Shown here piece by piece: positions 8,258-16,081 of a DNA stretch of 64,000 nt. The translations under genes were made by a program, and so were the position numbers. Source of the stretch: Mesorhizobium loti CJ3sym (GTDB lineage: Bacteria > Pseudomonadota > Alphaproteobacteria > Rhizobiales > Rhizobiaceae); NCBI RefSeq assembly GCF_000472785.1, contig NZ_AXAL01000009.1, positions 124,001 to 188,000 of the forward strand, in the 5' to 3' direction. Position 1 is the first letter of the stretch; every line of letters begins with the position of its first letter. The notes beneath the pieces are model-generated. The model saw only the letters and a program-made list of their open reading frames with translations, did no database searches and had not been told where the DNA came from.

Positions 8258-8447
8258 TTGTTTTCTCATGCCTGATGTAGGACGGGGCCAGGTCTGCAGG
8301 CCTTTCAATATCCGTGACTGAAGCAAGCCGATAGTCCGCACGCTGCACGCACGACATGGCGATGTCGCTTGCCGATGGGCTTGCGAAGCTATCGCATCGC
8401 ACAATAGAGAAGCTGAGGACCCGCGCCGGTCCGTGAAAGGCTCTTCG

Positions 8448-9353
8448 ATGATCGTTCGCCCGCGTCCGGGATTCCTGCAGCTGTTCTTCATCATGCGCGG
8501 TTCCGTGGTGCCACGTATCCTGCCGCAGATTTTTGGTTTTGCGCTCTATTCGGCGATCATCGTCGCCCTCGCACGCAGGTTTCAGCTGGATCTTGGCGTC
8601 TTCAACATCACGCCGTTCGGGCTGGTAGGCGTGACCCTGTCCATCTACCTCTCCTTCCGCAACAACGCCGCCTACGACCGCTGGTGGGAGGCGCGTAAGC
8701 TGTGGGGCACGCTGGTTTTTGAGATCCGCAATCTGGCGCGGGCCACGACCAGCCTGATCGCCGACCCGGCCGAGCAGCGTGCTTTGCTCATGGAGGCGCT
8801 TGCCTTCTGCCATTTCCTGCGCGGCCAATTGCGCAAGACCGACAGCATCAACGACGCCCGCGCCTTCATCGATGCGGATGCGGAGACGGCCGCACAATTC
8901 GCCAATCCAGCCGACGAGATGGTCAGACGCATGGGCCGCCGCGCCAATGCCCAGCGCCGCGTCGGCGAGGTCGATTCGATCGGCTTTCGCATCCTGGATG
9001 AGAGGCTGGCATCGATCACTGCCATCCAGGCCGGCTGCGAGCGGATTGCCGGCACGCCACTGCCGTTCGCCTACACGCTTTTGGTTCACCGCACGGCCTA
9101 CATCGTCTGCCTGCTGCTGCCGATCGGCCTGATCTCGACGACCGGCTGGGCAACGCCACTGTTCACGGCGCTGATCGCCTACACCTTCTTCGGCCTCGAC
9201 GCACTTTCGGAAGAGCTCGAGGATCCGTTCGGCACCGAGGCCAACGACCTGGCGCTCGACGGCCTCTGCCGCGTCTGCGAAATCTCGGTGTTCGAGGCGC
9301 TGGGCGAAACATCGCCCAAGATGATTCCGGCCGAGAGGTTCTATTTTTCCTGA
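8448..9353 (+). CDS. Bestrophin-family (UPF0187) membrane channel
   Basis: A protein of about 301 residues of the bestrophin/UPF0187 family, anion or cation channels of the inner membrane. Hallmarks are the N-terminal RPRPGFLQLFF, the segment VTLSIYLSFRNNAAYDRWWEARKLWG (the conserved RNxxAYxRWWEAR motif) and the C-terminal FFGLDALSEELEDPFGTEANDL motif typical of the family. At least four hydrophobic segments can be seen. I prefer the ATG at 8448 with AAAGG upstream; a GTG at 8433 is also in frame. Ion selectivity is unknown. Confidence 0.9.
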   Translation: MIVRPRPGFLQLFFIMRGSVVPRILPQIFGFALYSAIIVALARRFQLDLGVFNITPFGLVGVTLSIYLSFRNNAAYDRWWEARKLWGTLVFEIRNLARATTSLIADPAEQRALLMEALAFCHFLRGQLRKTDSINDARAFIDADAETAAQFANPADEMVRRMGRRANAQRRVGEVDSIGFRILDERLASITAIQAGCERIAGTPLPFAYTLLVHRTAYIVCLLLPIGLISTTGWATPLFTALIAYTFFGLDALSEELEDPFGTEANDLALDGLCRVCEISVFEALGETSPKMIPAERFYFS

Positions 9354-9475
9354 CGATGACCGTCGACGGTGGCTGCCGGGCATTTCGCGGGCGCTCTGGT
9401 CAATGGAGGACCGGTGCGAGAAGATGGATGCCTTGATGCCTAAACCCGGCGAGCTCGCGGTCCGTAAGAAGCTGG

Positions 9476-9835
9476 ATGTCGAAACGAATTGACAGATCAT
9501 GGGTCGTGTTTGCCTGCGTCGAAAAGGACGAACATGACCGCTGTGTCGATATCTTCTCCAGACCGGACGGATCGTTCGGCTACGAGGAATTCCGCAGGGA
9601 TGTTGAGGATGGTGGCGCCTGGACGCCAACGGAATACTACTCCGGTGCGCGTTATAATATGGCGGAGCTCGCTTATGTCAAGTGCCGTGGTCGGTCGGGG
9701 AATTGTGTTTCAATGGGAAGGCGGGATGCGCCGAAGCTTCGGACTGACCCTCAGCACTTCGGCCAGCCAGAAAACGGATTTCTCCGCCGCGGCACCGCGC
9801 TTTATTGTGTCGTATATAACCGAAAGGTTAGATAA
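9476..9835 (+). CDS. Conserved rhizobial hypothetical, C-terminus possibly frameshifted
   Basis: A 119-residue frame. The first 65 residues (DRSWVVFACVEKDEHDRCVDIFSRP..., FRRDVEDGGAWTPTEYYSG) have the look of a small conserved rhizobial protein that I recall ending shortly after this point. From about residue 70 the sequence turns Cys/Arg-rich and unlike it, and the frame runs on into the promoter region of the arsR gene, so a frameshift near 9680 is suspected. The start ATG has only a weak purine-rich site upstream. Function unknown. Confidence 0.45.
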   Translation: MSKRIDRSWVVFACVEKDEHDRCVDIFSRPDGSFGYEEFRRDVEDGGAWTPTEYYSGARYNMAELAYVKCRGRSGNCVSMGRRDAPKLRTDPQHFGQPENGFLRRGTALYCVVYNRKVR

Positions 9836-9846
9836 CCACTTGGTTG
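9817..9846 (+). promoter_or_regulatory. Tandem operator upstream of arsR-type gene
   Basis: Two palindromic units, TAACC-GAAA-GGTTA (9817-9830) and TAACC-ACTT-GGTTG (9833-9846), spaced 16 bp centre to centre, end 7 bases before the ATG of the ArsR-family gene. ArsR/SmtB repressors commonly bind such sites to control their own operon; assignment to the adjacent regulator is an inference. Confidence 0.65.
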
Positions 9847-9853
9847 GATAAGC

Positions 9854-10201
9854 ATGGCAACCGACGCACTCAGCCTGACCTTGGCCGCACTGGCCGATCC
9901 GACGCGGCGCGCCATTCTGGCACGGTTGTCGCTTGGCGAGGCTTCGGTGACCGAGCTGGCCGAACCCTTCGCCATGAGCGGTCCCGCAGTGTCGAAGCAT
10001 CTCAAGGTGCTGGAGCGCGCCGGTCTGGTGGCGCGCGGCCGCGATGCGCAATTCAGGCCGCGCCGCCTGCAGCCGGAGCCGTTGCGCGAGATCGATGCAT
10101 GGCTGGAATCCTATCGCGTGCTGTGGGACGGGCGGTTCGATCGGCTCGAAACCTATCTGCAGGCTTTGCAAAAGGGAGATCCCGACGGCAGCCGAAGCTG
10201 A
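9854..10201 (+). CDS. ArsR/SmtB-family transcriptional regulator
   Basis: A 115-residue winged-helix repressor. The helix-turn-helix reads LADPTRRAILARLSLGEASVTELAEPFAMSGPAVSKHLKVLERAGLV, the classic ArsR pattern. No cysteine metal-binding motif is visible, so it is unlikely to sense metals and belongs to the common SRPBCC-linked subtype. The next gene encodes an SRPBCC protein after a 33-base gap, and a DoxX protein and a second SRPBCC protein follow, suggesting one operon. A tandem palindrome directly upstream suggests autoregulation. Confidence 0.9.
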   Translation: MATDALSLTLAALADPTRRAILARLSLGEASVTELAEPFAMSGPAVSKHLKVLERAGLVARGRDAQFRPRRLQPEPLREIDAWLESYRVLWDGRFDRLETYLQALQKGDPDGSRS

Positions 10202-10234
10202 AACCGGAGGGATCGGTTCACCAAGGGGAAAACC

Positions 10235-10726
10235 GTGACAGATCAGTCGATAGACATTCCATCCGACGATCCGGCGATCATCATCGCCAGGACCTTTGAA
10301 GCGCCGCGCGCCCTGATGTTCAAACTGTTCACCGATCCCTACCATCTGGTGCGGTTCTGGGGACCGGAAGGATCGACCTATCCGGTCTGCGAGATGGATG
10401 TGCGGCTCGGCGGCGAATGGCGGCTGACCATGCGCTTCGCGGACGGCAGCGAATATCCGACCAACAGCGTCTATCTCGAGATCACACCGCCGGAGCGGAT
10501 CGTCTACCGGGATGCGCCGCTCGACCGCAGCCAATGGCAGGATAGCCTGCCACCGGCCCAGATGGTGACCACCATCCAGTTCGAGGATGTCGGCGGCAAG
10601 ACGCGTATCGTGGCAACCGTTCGCGCCAATTCGATCGATGCGCGCGACATGGCGGTCAAGATGGGCTTTGGCCAGATGGTCATGGCGAGTTACGCCCGCC
10701 TCGAGACCTATCTCACCACGCTTTGA
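10235..10726 (+). CDS. SRPBCC (AHSA1-type) domain protein
   Basis: A 163-residue protein of the activator-of-Hsp90-homologue-1-like (AHSA1) branch of SRPBCC. It has the typical opening IIIARTFEAPRALMFKLFTDPYHLVRFWGPEG and the later GGEWRLTMRFADGSEYP. Such proteins are usually encoded next to an ArsR-type regulator, as here, and are thought to bind small hydrophobic ligands. The start is GTG at 10235 with AAGGGG upstream; it reads MTDQSIDIPSDDP. Confidence 0.88.
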   Translation: MTDQSIDIPSDDPAIIIARTFEAPRALMFKLFTDPYHLVRFWGPEGSTYPVCEMDVRLGGEWRLTMRFADGSEYPTNSVYLEITPPERIVYRDAPLDRSQWQDSLPPAQMVTTIQFEDVGGKTRIVATVRANSIDARDMAVKMGFGQMVMASYARLETYLTTL

Positions 10727-10882
10727 ACGAACACAGGTCCCGGCAATGCAACGCGTCGCGCGTCGCCTTGCCGGGCATCAAAAAAGTATCCGCGGCGTGT
10801 CGGGTCAGCGCCTCGCCGCGCGTCCTTGGATCGACCTTCACGAAGAAGGTCGGCGCCCAACTGAAACACTGAGGGAAGAGCA

Positions 10883-11293
10883 ATGACCATTTCTGAAACC
10901 GCGCCCGTCTCGTCGGCCGCTCTGTGGACCGGCCGCGTGCTCAGCGGCGTCATCATCCTGTTCATGATCTTCGACGGCGCCATCAAGCTGCCGCCGCTCG
11001 ACATCGTCACGCAAACCATGGTGCAGCTCGGCTGGCCGGCCGATCCGAATGTCGCGCGCATGCTCGGCATCATCGGCCTGATCTCGACGGCACTCTACGC
11101 ATGGCCACGCACCTCGGTGCTCGGCGCCATCCTGCTCACCGCCTATATGGGCGGCGCCATCGCCACCAAGGTGCGCCTCGACAGCCCGCTATTCTCGCAC
11201 ACGCTGTTCGGGGTCTATCTCGGTGTCATCCTGTGGGCCGGCCTGTATCTGCGCAATCCACGGATTCGTGCGCTGTTACCGTTCAACCGATAA
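10883..11293 (+). CDS. DoxX-family membrane protein
   Basis: A 136-residue integral membrane protein with four hydrophobic helices: LWTGRVLSGVIILFMIFDGAIKL, MLGIIGLISTALYAW, LGAILLTAYMGGAIATKV and GVYLGVILWAGLYL. It fits the DoxX-like family (roles in redox or stress proposed). GGAAGAGCA precedes the ATG. It lies between two SRPBCC genes; the 156-base gap before it may hold a secondary promoter. Confidence 0.82.
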   Translation: MTISETAPVSSAALWTGRVLSGVIILFMIFDGAIKLPPLDIVTQTMVQLGWPADPNVARMLGIIGLISTALYAWPRTSVLGAILLTAYMGGAIATKVRLDSPLFSHTLFGVYLGVILWAGLYLRNPRIRALLPFNR

Positions 11294-11310
11294 GCACGAA
11301 GGCGAGAAAA

Positions 11311-11838
11311 ATGTTCAGCACAATCCTTATTATCCTCGTCGTCATCATCGCCGCCGTGCTCATCTATGCGGCGACGCGGCGCAATGATTTTGTCACCACC
11401 CGCACCGCCAGCATCAAGGCGCCGCCGGAAGCGATCTTCCCGCTGATCAACGATTTCAGCCGCTGGCCCGAGTGGTCGCCTTACGAAAAGCTCGACCCAG
11501 ATATGAAGCGCACCCTCTCCGGTGCGGCAAGCGGCAAGGGCGCCGCCTATGCCTGGGAAGGCAACGGCAAGGCCGGCAAGGGGCGCATGGAGATCGTCAA
11601 TTCGGTGCCGTCCTCGCTGGTCGCGCTCAAGCTCGATTTCGAGAAACCGTTCAGGGCCAACAACAGCGTCGACTTCACCTTGACGCCCTCAGGCGACACC
11701 ACCGCCGTCACCTGGGCGATGCGCGGCAGCCGGCCCTTCATCGCCAAGCTGATGGGCCTGTTCATGAATTTCGACACGCTGATCGGTCGGGATTTCGAGG
11801 TCGGCCTCGCCAATCTCAAGCGCAGCACCGAAGCATGA
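11311..11838 (+). CDS. Membrane-anchored SRPBCC protein
   Basis: A 175-residue protein with an N-terminal hydrophobic helix (MFSTILIILVVIIAAVLIYA) followed by a polyketide-cyclase/SRPBCC domain: FVTTRTASIKAPPEAIFPLINDFSRWPEWSPY. The helix anchors it in the inner membrane or acts as an uncleaved signal. It starts 18 bases after the DoxX stop with GAAGGCGAG upstream and is probably the last gene of the ArsR-SRPBCC-DoxX cluster. The ligand is unknown. Confidence 0.85.
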   Translation: MFSTILIILVVIIAAVLIYAATRRNDFVTTRTASIKAPPEAIFPLINDFSRWPEWSPYEKLDPDMKRTLSGAASGKGAAYAWEGNGKAGKGRMEIVNSVPSSLVALKLDFEKPFRANNSVDFTLTPSGDTTAVTWAMRGSRPFIAKLMGLFMNFDTLIGRDFEVGLANLKRSTEA

Positions 11839-11881
11839 CCGGCCAGGACCTGTCCGCCGAGCGCCTTAATGGCCGATCAAA

Positions 11882-12280
11882 TCATGGGATGGTGAAGGGT
11901 GCCGAGTCCGAAACCGTTCCGTCGATGATGAGGTCGACACGATAGGTGCCAACCGGCCACCCGGCCGTGGGTTTGCTGAGCTGCGAATCCGCCTGGGTGT
12001 TCTCTCCGACGTGGAGGTCAACCTTGTCGATCGTATAGTTGGCTGGCGCAACGCCATGGGAATCGATCGAAACCCACGAGAATGTGATCGTCGACGTGGC
12101 CGGAATGTCCACCAGGTCGGCCGATAAATAGATGACCGGCGTGTCCGCGGGGAATGCGTTCTGGGGTTCGCCGCCCTTCGTCGCGGAAAGTACGATGTTG
12201 GCGAAACTGGCCGCCTGGGCCGGCATGCCAAGGGTTAAGGCCAAAAAGGCCGCGACAGCTAAAGCCAGAACTGATTTCAA
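11882..12280 (-). CDS. Secreted hypothetical protein
   Basis: About 132 residues with a clear signal peptide (KSVLALAVAAFLALTLGMPAQAA, cleavage after AQA). The mature part looks like a beta-rich periplasmic domain, with segments such as PVIYLSADLVDIPATSTITFSW and GTYRVDLIIDG, reminiscent of an immunoglobulin-like fold. I do not recognise the family. Start choice: a GGGGAG site lies one base from a GTG at 12289 but 8 bases from the in-frame TTG at 12280, so the TTG is preferred; the GTG would add only three residues. Confidence 0.7.
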   Translation of the reverse strand: MKSVLALAVAAFLALTLGMPAQAASFANIVLSATKGGEPQNAFPADTPVIYLSADLVDIPATSTITFSWVSIDSHGVAPANYTIDKVDLHVGENTQADSQLSKPTAGWPVGTYRVDLIIDGTVSDSAPFTIP

Positions 12281-12372
12281 GACGCACACTCCCCAAACTG
12301 TATCGGCAGGAGATCAACGTCGGAGTCTCCCGTCAAGTGGGGCGCAGGCGAGGCCCGAATTGGGCTGAACAT

Positions 12373-12402
12373 GAAAACGGCGGGCACGGGCCCGCCGTTT
12401 TC
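12373..12402 (-). terminator. Terminator hairpin after the alpha/beta hydrolase gene
   Basis: GAAAACGGCGGGC (12373-12385) pairs with GCCCGCCGTTTTC (12390-12402) around a 4-base loop; the A/T ends make it work on both strands. It lies 15 bases past the hydrolase stop. Confidence 0.75.
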
Positions 12403-12416
12403 ATGTGATGGATAGG

Positions 12417-13286
12417 CTACAGCAACTTGCGGATGCATCCCCAAGCTTCCTGGCCGAGATCTGCATCGGCGCGGTCATTGCCGCCATGGGCGTGCGATGC
12501 CGACCGTGGCGTGGTTTCCCCCGGCAGGAGAATGCGGTGGCCCGCGTCGGGAGTTGAAACGAGGTGCGTTGCCTTTCCGGCATCTTTTCGACGCCGAAGG
12601 ATCGATTGCGCAAAATCGAGGGATGGCCACAGCGCGTCACCGCCACCCGCGACCAGTACAATCTCCGCCGAGATTGCCTCGACGGGAATGGCGGCTCGAT
12701 CCGCTTCCTGCTCGAAGCTTGCCAGGCAGTGCTCGAAAAGTCCCCTGTAGGATACAAGGCCATCGATATGGCTTGCCTGCCAATTCGGATCGGTCGGAAC
12801 GAAGGGCAGCGGGACTCCCTTCAGCGTCCATGACGATCGCTCGGGCCAGCTTATGCCATCGCGTCCTGGCCCGATATTGCCCCAGACCACCGATGTCGGG
12901 CTGATCGCGACCACGGCGTCGATGCGCGGGTCGTGAACCGCCGCGAGCAGTGACGCCTCGGCGCCTTTCGATGTCCCGGCATAGACGATGCGCCGGCAGC
13001 CCAGTCCGACAAGACAGTCTGTTGCGGCGAAAAATGTCTCGAGAGGAATCTCGCAGATCCCGGCCGGCTGGCCTTCGCCGCCGAACCATTGGAGCGCGAG
13101 CGCGGACACAGCCTCGTTGGCAAACAGCCGGGCGCGGGCGACCTCGACGCGGCCACTCGATCCGCTCAACACCACGACACCTGTCGTGGCGCCGGCGCAC
13201 CGCAACAGGGTTCCGGCGACCTCGCCGGACAGGGTTTCTTGCATGATTTCCCGCTCGGCCATCCTCATCCGCTCGAATGCCACCAT
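12417..13286 (-). CDS. Alpha/beta hydrolase (acyl-CoA thioesterase BAAT C-terminal type)
   Basis: About 289 residues with the alpha/beta-hydrolase fold. The nucleophile elbow is GTSKGAEASLL (GxSxG with Ser), preceded by CRRIVYA; the acidic residue and His are probably in VAGGGDALWPS and TPDAGHRILLPGE near the C-terminus. This arrangement resembles the BAAT/acyl-CoA thioester hydrolase C-terminal domain and dienelactone hydrolases. Several in-frame ATGs (13286, 13268, 13262, 13244) make the exact start uncertain. The gene is bracketed by two nearly identical terminator hairpins. Confidence 0.75.
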   Translation of the reverse strand: MVAFERMRMAEREIMQETLSGEVAGTLLRCAGATTGVVVLSGSSGRVEVARARLFANEAVSALALQWFGGEGQPAGICEIPLETFFAATDCLVGLGCRRIVYAGTSKGAEASLLAAVHDPRIDAVVAISPTSVVWGNIGPGRDGISWPERSSWTLKGVPLPFVPTDPNWQASHIDGLVSYRGLFEHCLASFEQEADRAAIPVEAISAEIVLVAGGGDALWPSLDFAQSILRRRKDAGKATHLVSTPDAGHRILLPGETTPRSASHAHGGNDRADADLGQEAWGCIRKLL

Positions 13287-13300
13287 GCCGCACAATAGCA

Positions 13301-13326
13301 AAACGGCGGGCACAGGCCCGCCGTTT
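13301..13326 (-). terminator. rpsP operon terminator
   Basis: AAACGGCGGGC (13301-13311) pairs with GCCCGCCGTTT (13316-13326) around loop ACAG; on the minus strand it is followed by TGC after TTTT. It lies just past the rpsP stop and is almost identical to the hairpin at 12373-12402. Confidence 0.75.
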
Positions 13327-13348
13327 CGTCGATGCGATGAAGCAATAT

Positions 13349-13750
13349 TTATTCGGCGGTGGCGGCTTCCGCCTCGGCCGGGGCGGCAGTGGCGGCCGCA
13401 ACGGCGGCGGCAGCGTCTTCCTGCGCCTTCTTCAGAAGCGAGGCGCGTTCCTGCGCCTTCTTGCCCGGCTCGGCCTTCTTCGGGTTGGAGCGGGCGTCGC
13501 GCTTGGCAATGCCGGCCTCGTCGAGGAAGCGCAGCACGCGGTCGGTCGGCTGGGCGCCATGCGACAGCCAATGCTTGACGCGGTCGGCGTCAACCTTGAC
13601 GCGCTCGCCGTCCTTGGGCAGCAGTGGGTTCCACGAGCCGAGCGACTCGATGAAACGGCCGTCGCGGGGCGAACGGGCGTCGGCAACGACGACGTGATAG
13701 TAAGGACGCTTCTTCGAGCCCGCACGGGCCAGTCGGATCTTCAGTGCCAT
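13349..13750 (-). CDS. rpsP: 30S ribosomal protein S16
   Basis: S16 is a 30S assembly protein. The 133-residue protein begins [20 protein letters not shown], an unmistakable S16 start, and the S16 domain ends near residue 85. An Ala/Glu/Lys-rich tail of about 45 residues follows, longer than the E. coli protein (82) but usual in alphaproteobacteria. It is the third gene of the ffh-chorismate mutase-rpsP cluster and ends before a strong terminator. Confidence 0.98.
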   Translation of the reverse strand: MALKIRLARAGSKKRPYYHVVVADARSPRDGRFIESLGSWNPLLPKDGERVKVDADRVKHWLSHGAQPTDRVLRFLDEAGIAKRDARSNPKKAEPGKKAQERASLLKKAQEDAAAAVAAATAAPAEAEAATAE

Positions 13751-13799
13751 TTCTTTTCTCCTAAAAACTCTGATTTCGTTGATCGGTTTGGCTGGGGTT

Positions 13800-14126
13800 T
13801 CAGCCGGTTTTCGTCACGCCGTTGGCAGCGGCGATCTGTTCGTGGTGCCGGATCACTTCGCGGACGACGAAGTTGAGGAATTTCTCCGCGAAATCCGGGT
13901 CGAGATGGGCGTCATTCGCCAGCTGGCGAAGACGGGTGATCTGCTGCTGCTCGCGCGCCGGGTCGGCCGGTGGCAAGCCATGCTCGGCCTTCAGCACGCC
14001 GACCGCCTTGGTGCAGCGGAAGCGCTCGGCCAGCATATGGATGAGGGCGGCGTCGATGTTGTCGATCGAGGCGCGGTAACCGGCCAGGATGGTGCGTGCG
14101 TCGGCCATGTCTTTTTCTTCGTTCAT
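13800..14126 (-). CDS. Chorismate mutase (AroQ class)
   Basis: Converts chorismate to prephenate for Phe and Tyr synthesis. The 108-residue all-helical protein has the AroQ pattern: [46 protein letters not shown], with the catalytic Arg and Lys of helix 1 and the loop, then a C-terminal helix [16 protein letters not shown]. The ATG at 14126 has GAGGA 5 bases upstream, overlapping the ffh stop region, so it is coupled to ffh. Placing chorismate mutase between ffh and rpsP is common in rhizobia. Confidence 0.92.
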   Translation of the reverse strand: MNEEKDMADARTILAGYRASIDNIDAALIHMLAERFRCTKAVGVLKAEHGLPPADPAREQQQITRLRQLANDAHLDPDFAEKFLNFVVREVIRHHEQIAAANGVTKTG

Positions 14127-14133
14127 AGCGTCC

Positions 14134-15744
14134 TCACTTCTTCTTGCCCAAACCAGGCAGCTCGCCGCCACCGAGACCGGGCAACCCTGGAAGTTTCATG
14201 CCGCCAGGCAGGCCTGGCAGCCCACCACCGCCGGGAAGTCCACCGGGCAGGCCCTTCATGCCGCCAAGGCCTGCGGCCTGCGCCTGCTTCTGCAAGGCTT
14301 CGAGCTGCTTGGGATCCATCTTGGAGAGGTCAGGCATCCCGCCGCCCATCATACCCCCTAGGCCGCCGCCCGGCATCATGCCGCCGAGGCCCATCTTGGA
14401 GGCAAGGCCGCCCATCATGCCGCGCATAAGGCCGCCGCCTTTGCCCTTGCCGCCCATCGCCTTCATCATGTCGGCCATGCCGCGATGCATCTTCAAAAGC
14501 TTGTTGATCTCGGCGGCATCGGTGCCGGAGCCGGCGGCAATGCGCTTCTTGCGCGAATGCTTGAGCACGTCGGGGTTGGCGCGCTCGGCCTTGGTCATCG
14601 AAGAGATGATGGCGAGCTGGCGGCCGAACATCTTGTCGTCGAGACCGGCGGCCGCCATCTGGTCCTTCATCTTGCCCATGCCGGGCATCATGCCCATGAT
14701 GCCGCCCATGCCGCCCATTTTCGACATCTGCTGAAGCTGCTGGGCGAGGTCGTTCAGGTCGAACTTGCCCGACTGCATCTTCTTGGCCATCGCCGCCGCC
14801 TGCTCGGCGTCGATGTTTTCGGCGGCCTTTTCGACGAGGCTGACGATGTCGCCCATGCCAAGAATGCGGTCGGCGATGCGCTTGGGGTGGAATTCCTCCA
14901 GCCCGTCCATCTTTTCGCCGGTGCCGATCAGCTTGATCGGCTTGCCGGTGACGGCACGCATCGAAAGCGCCGCACCGCCACGGCCGTCGCCATCCATGCG
15001 GGTCAGCACAAGGCCGGTGATGCCGACGCGTTCGTCGAAGCTTTTGGCCAGGTTGACGGCGTCCTGGCCGGTCAGCGAATCCGCGACCAGCAGGATCTCG
15101 TGTGGGCTCGACACCTTCTTGATGTCGACCATCTCGACCATCAGCGGCTCGTCGATATGGGTGCGGCCAGCGGTGTCGAGGATGACGACGTCATGGCCGC
15201 CGAGCTTGGCCGCCTGCACGGCGCGTTTGGCGATATCGACCGGATTCTGCCCAGCAATGATCGGCAGAGTGGCGACTTTGACCTGCTCACCGAGCTGGCG
15301 CAGCTGCTCCTGCGCGGCAGGACGCCGCGTGTCGAGCGAGGCCATCAGGACCTTCTTGTTCTGACGCTCGGTCAGGCGCTTGGCGATCTTGGCCGAGGTG
15401 GTCGTCTTGCCGGAGCCCTGCAGGCCGACCATCATGATGACGACAGGAGCCGGCGCATTGAGGTCGATGGCTACGCCCTCGGCGCCGAGCATGTCGACAA
15501 GCTCGTCATGGACGATCTTGACGACCATCTGGCCGGGCTTGATCGACTTCAGGACAGCGGCACCAACGGCCTTTTCGCGCACCTTGTCGGTGAAGGAACG
15601 CACCACTTCCAGCGCCACGTCGGCCTCGAGCAGCGCGCGGCGCACCTCGCGAAGCGCTGCCGAGACATCAGCCTCCGACAGCGCGCCGCGGCCGGTGAGG
15701 CCGTTCAGGATCGAACCAAGACGTTCCTGTAGCGATTCAAACAT
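14134..15744 (-). CDS. ffh: Signal recognition particle protein (SRP54)
   Basis: Ffh binds signal sequences of nascent membrane proteins and 4.5S RNA and docks on FtsY, also in this window. The 536 residues comprise an N domain (MFESLQERLGSILNGLTG), a GTPase G domain with GLQGSGKTTTSAKIA, DTAGR and TRMDGDGRGG, and a Met-rich M domain (MSKMGGMGGIMGMMPGMGKM) that forms the signal-binding groove. An unusually long Gly/Leu/Pro/Met-rich tail of about 90 residues follows. The ATG at 15744 has AAGGAAA upstream; an upstream extension in frame has no site. First gene of the cluster. Confidence 0.97.
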   Translation of the reverse strand: MFESLQERLGSILNGLTGRGALSEADVSAALREVRRALLEADVALEVVRSFTDKVREKAVGAAVLKSIKPGQMVVKIVHDELVDMLGAEGVAIDLNAPAPVVIMMVGLQGSGKTTTSAKIAKRLTERQNKKVLMASLDTRRPAAQEQLRQLGEQVKVATLPIIAGQNPVDIAKRAVQAAKLGGHDVVILDTAGRTHIDEPLMVEMVDIKKVSSPHEILLVADSLTGQDAVNLAKSFDERVGITGLVLTRMDGDGRGGAALSMRAVTGKPIKLIGTGEKMDGLEEFHPKRIADRILGMGDIVSLVEKAAENIDAEQAAAMAKKMQSGKFDLNDLAQQLQQMSKMGGMGGIMGMMPGMGKMKDQMAAAGLDDKMFGRQLAIISSMTKAERANPDVLKHSRKKRIAAGSGTDAAEINKLLKMHRGMADMMKAMGGKGKGGGLMRGMMGGLASKMGLGGMMPGGGLGGMMGGGMPDLSKMDPKQLEALQKQAQAAGLGGMKGLPGGLPGGGGLPGLPGGMKLPGLPGLGGGELPGLGKKK

Positions 15745-15836
15745 TCTGTTTCCTTTTCCCTGGCGCCGGATGGTGCCCGAGAGGTAATGCGTTCGCGCCA
15801 AGTGTCCAAGTCTCATGGCGAGCAAAAGCCAAAACC

Positions 15837-15871
15837 AAAAAGCACCCGGGGGCGCTCAGCGCTGCCGGGTG
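15837..15871 (-). terminator. Terminator of the small RNA
   Basis: On the minus strand, CACCCGG and CCGGGTG (15865-15871 and 15843-15849) form a 7-bp stem capped by a smaller GCGC-TGA-GCGC hairpin, followed by GCTTTTTGG. A textbook intrinsic terminator. Confidence 0.75.
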
Positions 15872-15962
15872 TTGGCCTCCAGGATCGATTTACAGCACTT
15901 GGCCTCAAAGAGGCTTCGGCGTCCTGGTCGGCTTGCTCGGAGGGATACTCGTCGCGGAATTC
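15837..15962 (-). ncRNA. Probable small RNA upstream of ffh
   Basis: A short transcription unit with no reading frame, defined by a good promoter (15969-15997) and a strong terminator. The transcript would be about 125 nt, starting near 15962 and ending in the U-run at 15841-15837. It sits 93 bases upstream of ffh on the same strand, so it may be an independent small RNA or a terminated leader of ffh. I recall that Rfam has an alphaproteobacterial family named ffh; whether this is a member must be tested by a covariance-model search. Confidence 0.6.
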
Positions 15963-15968
15963 GAGGCG

Positions 15969-15997
15969 TGTAGACAGGAAATCGGCCGTGGAGTCAA
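15969..15997 (-). promoter_or_regulatory. Promoter of the small RNA upstream of ffh
   Basis: On the minus strand, TTGACT (15997-15992) and TCTACA (15974-15969) are separated by 17 bases, a near-consensus sigma-70 promoter. It is preceded by the 12-bp palindrome GGCCGTACGGCC (16004-16015). Confidence 0.65.
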
Positions 15998-16081
15998 GAC
16001 AAGGGCCGTACGGCCTTTATAGCAGTGGTTTGACGTCTATTAGACAAATTTCCCTTGGAAGGTCGTCTCCGGCTCCCAGTA

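Noticed and set aside
8115..9629. A 504-codon minus-strand frame over the bestrophin gene
   Set aside because: Shadow of the bestrophin gene with no domain pattern; the plus strand has a clear bestrophin signature.
14134..16081. 4.5S SRP RNA gene next to ffh
   Set aside because: The conserved GGAAGGAAGCAGCC-type loop of SRP RNA is not present, so the small RNA upstream of ffh is not 4.5S RNA.
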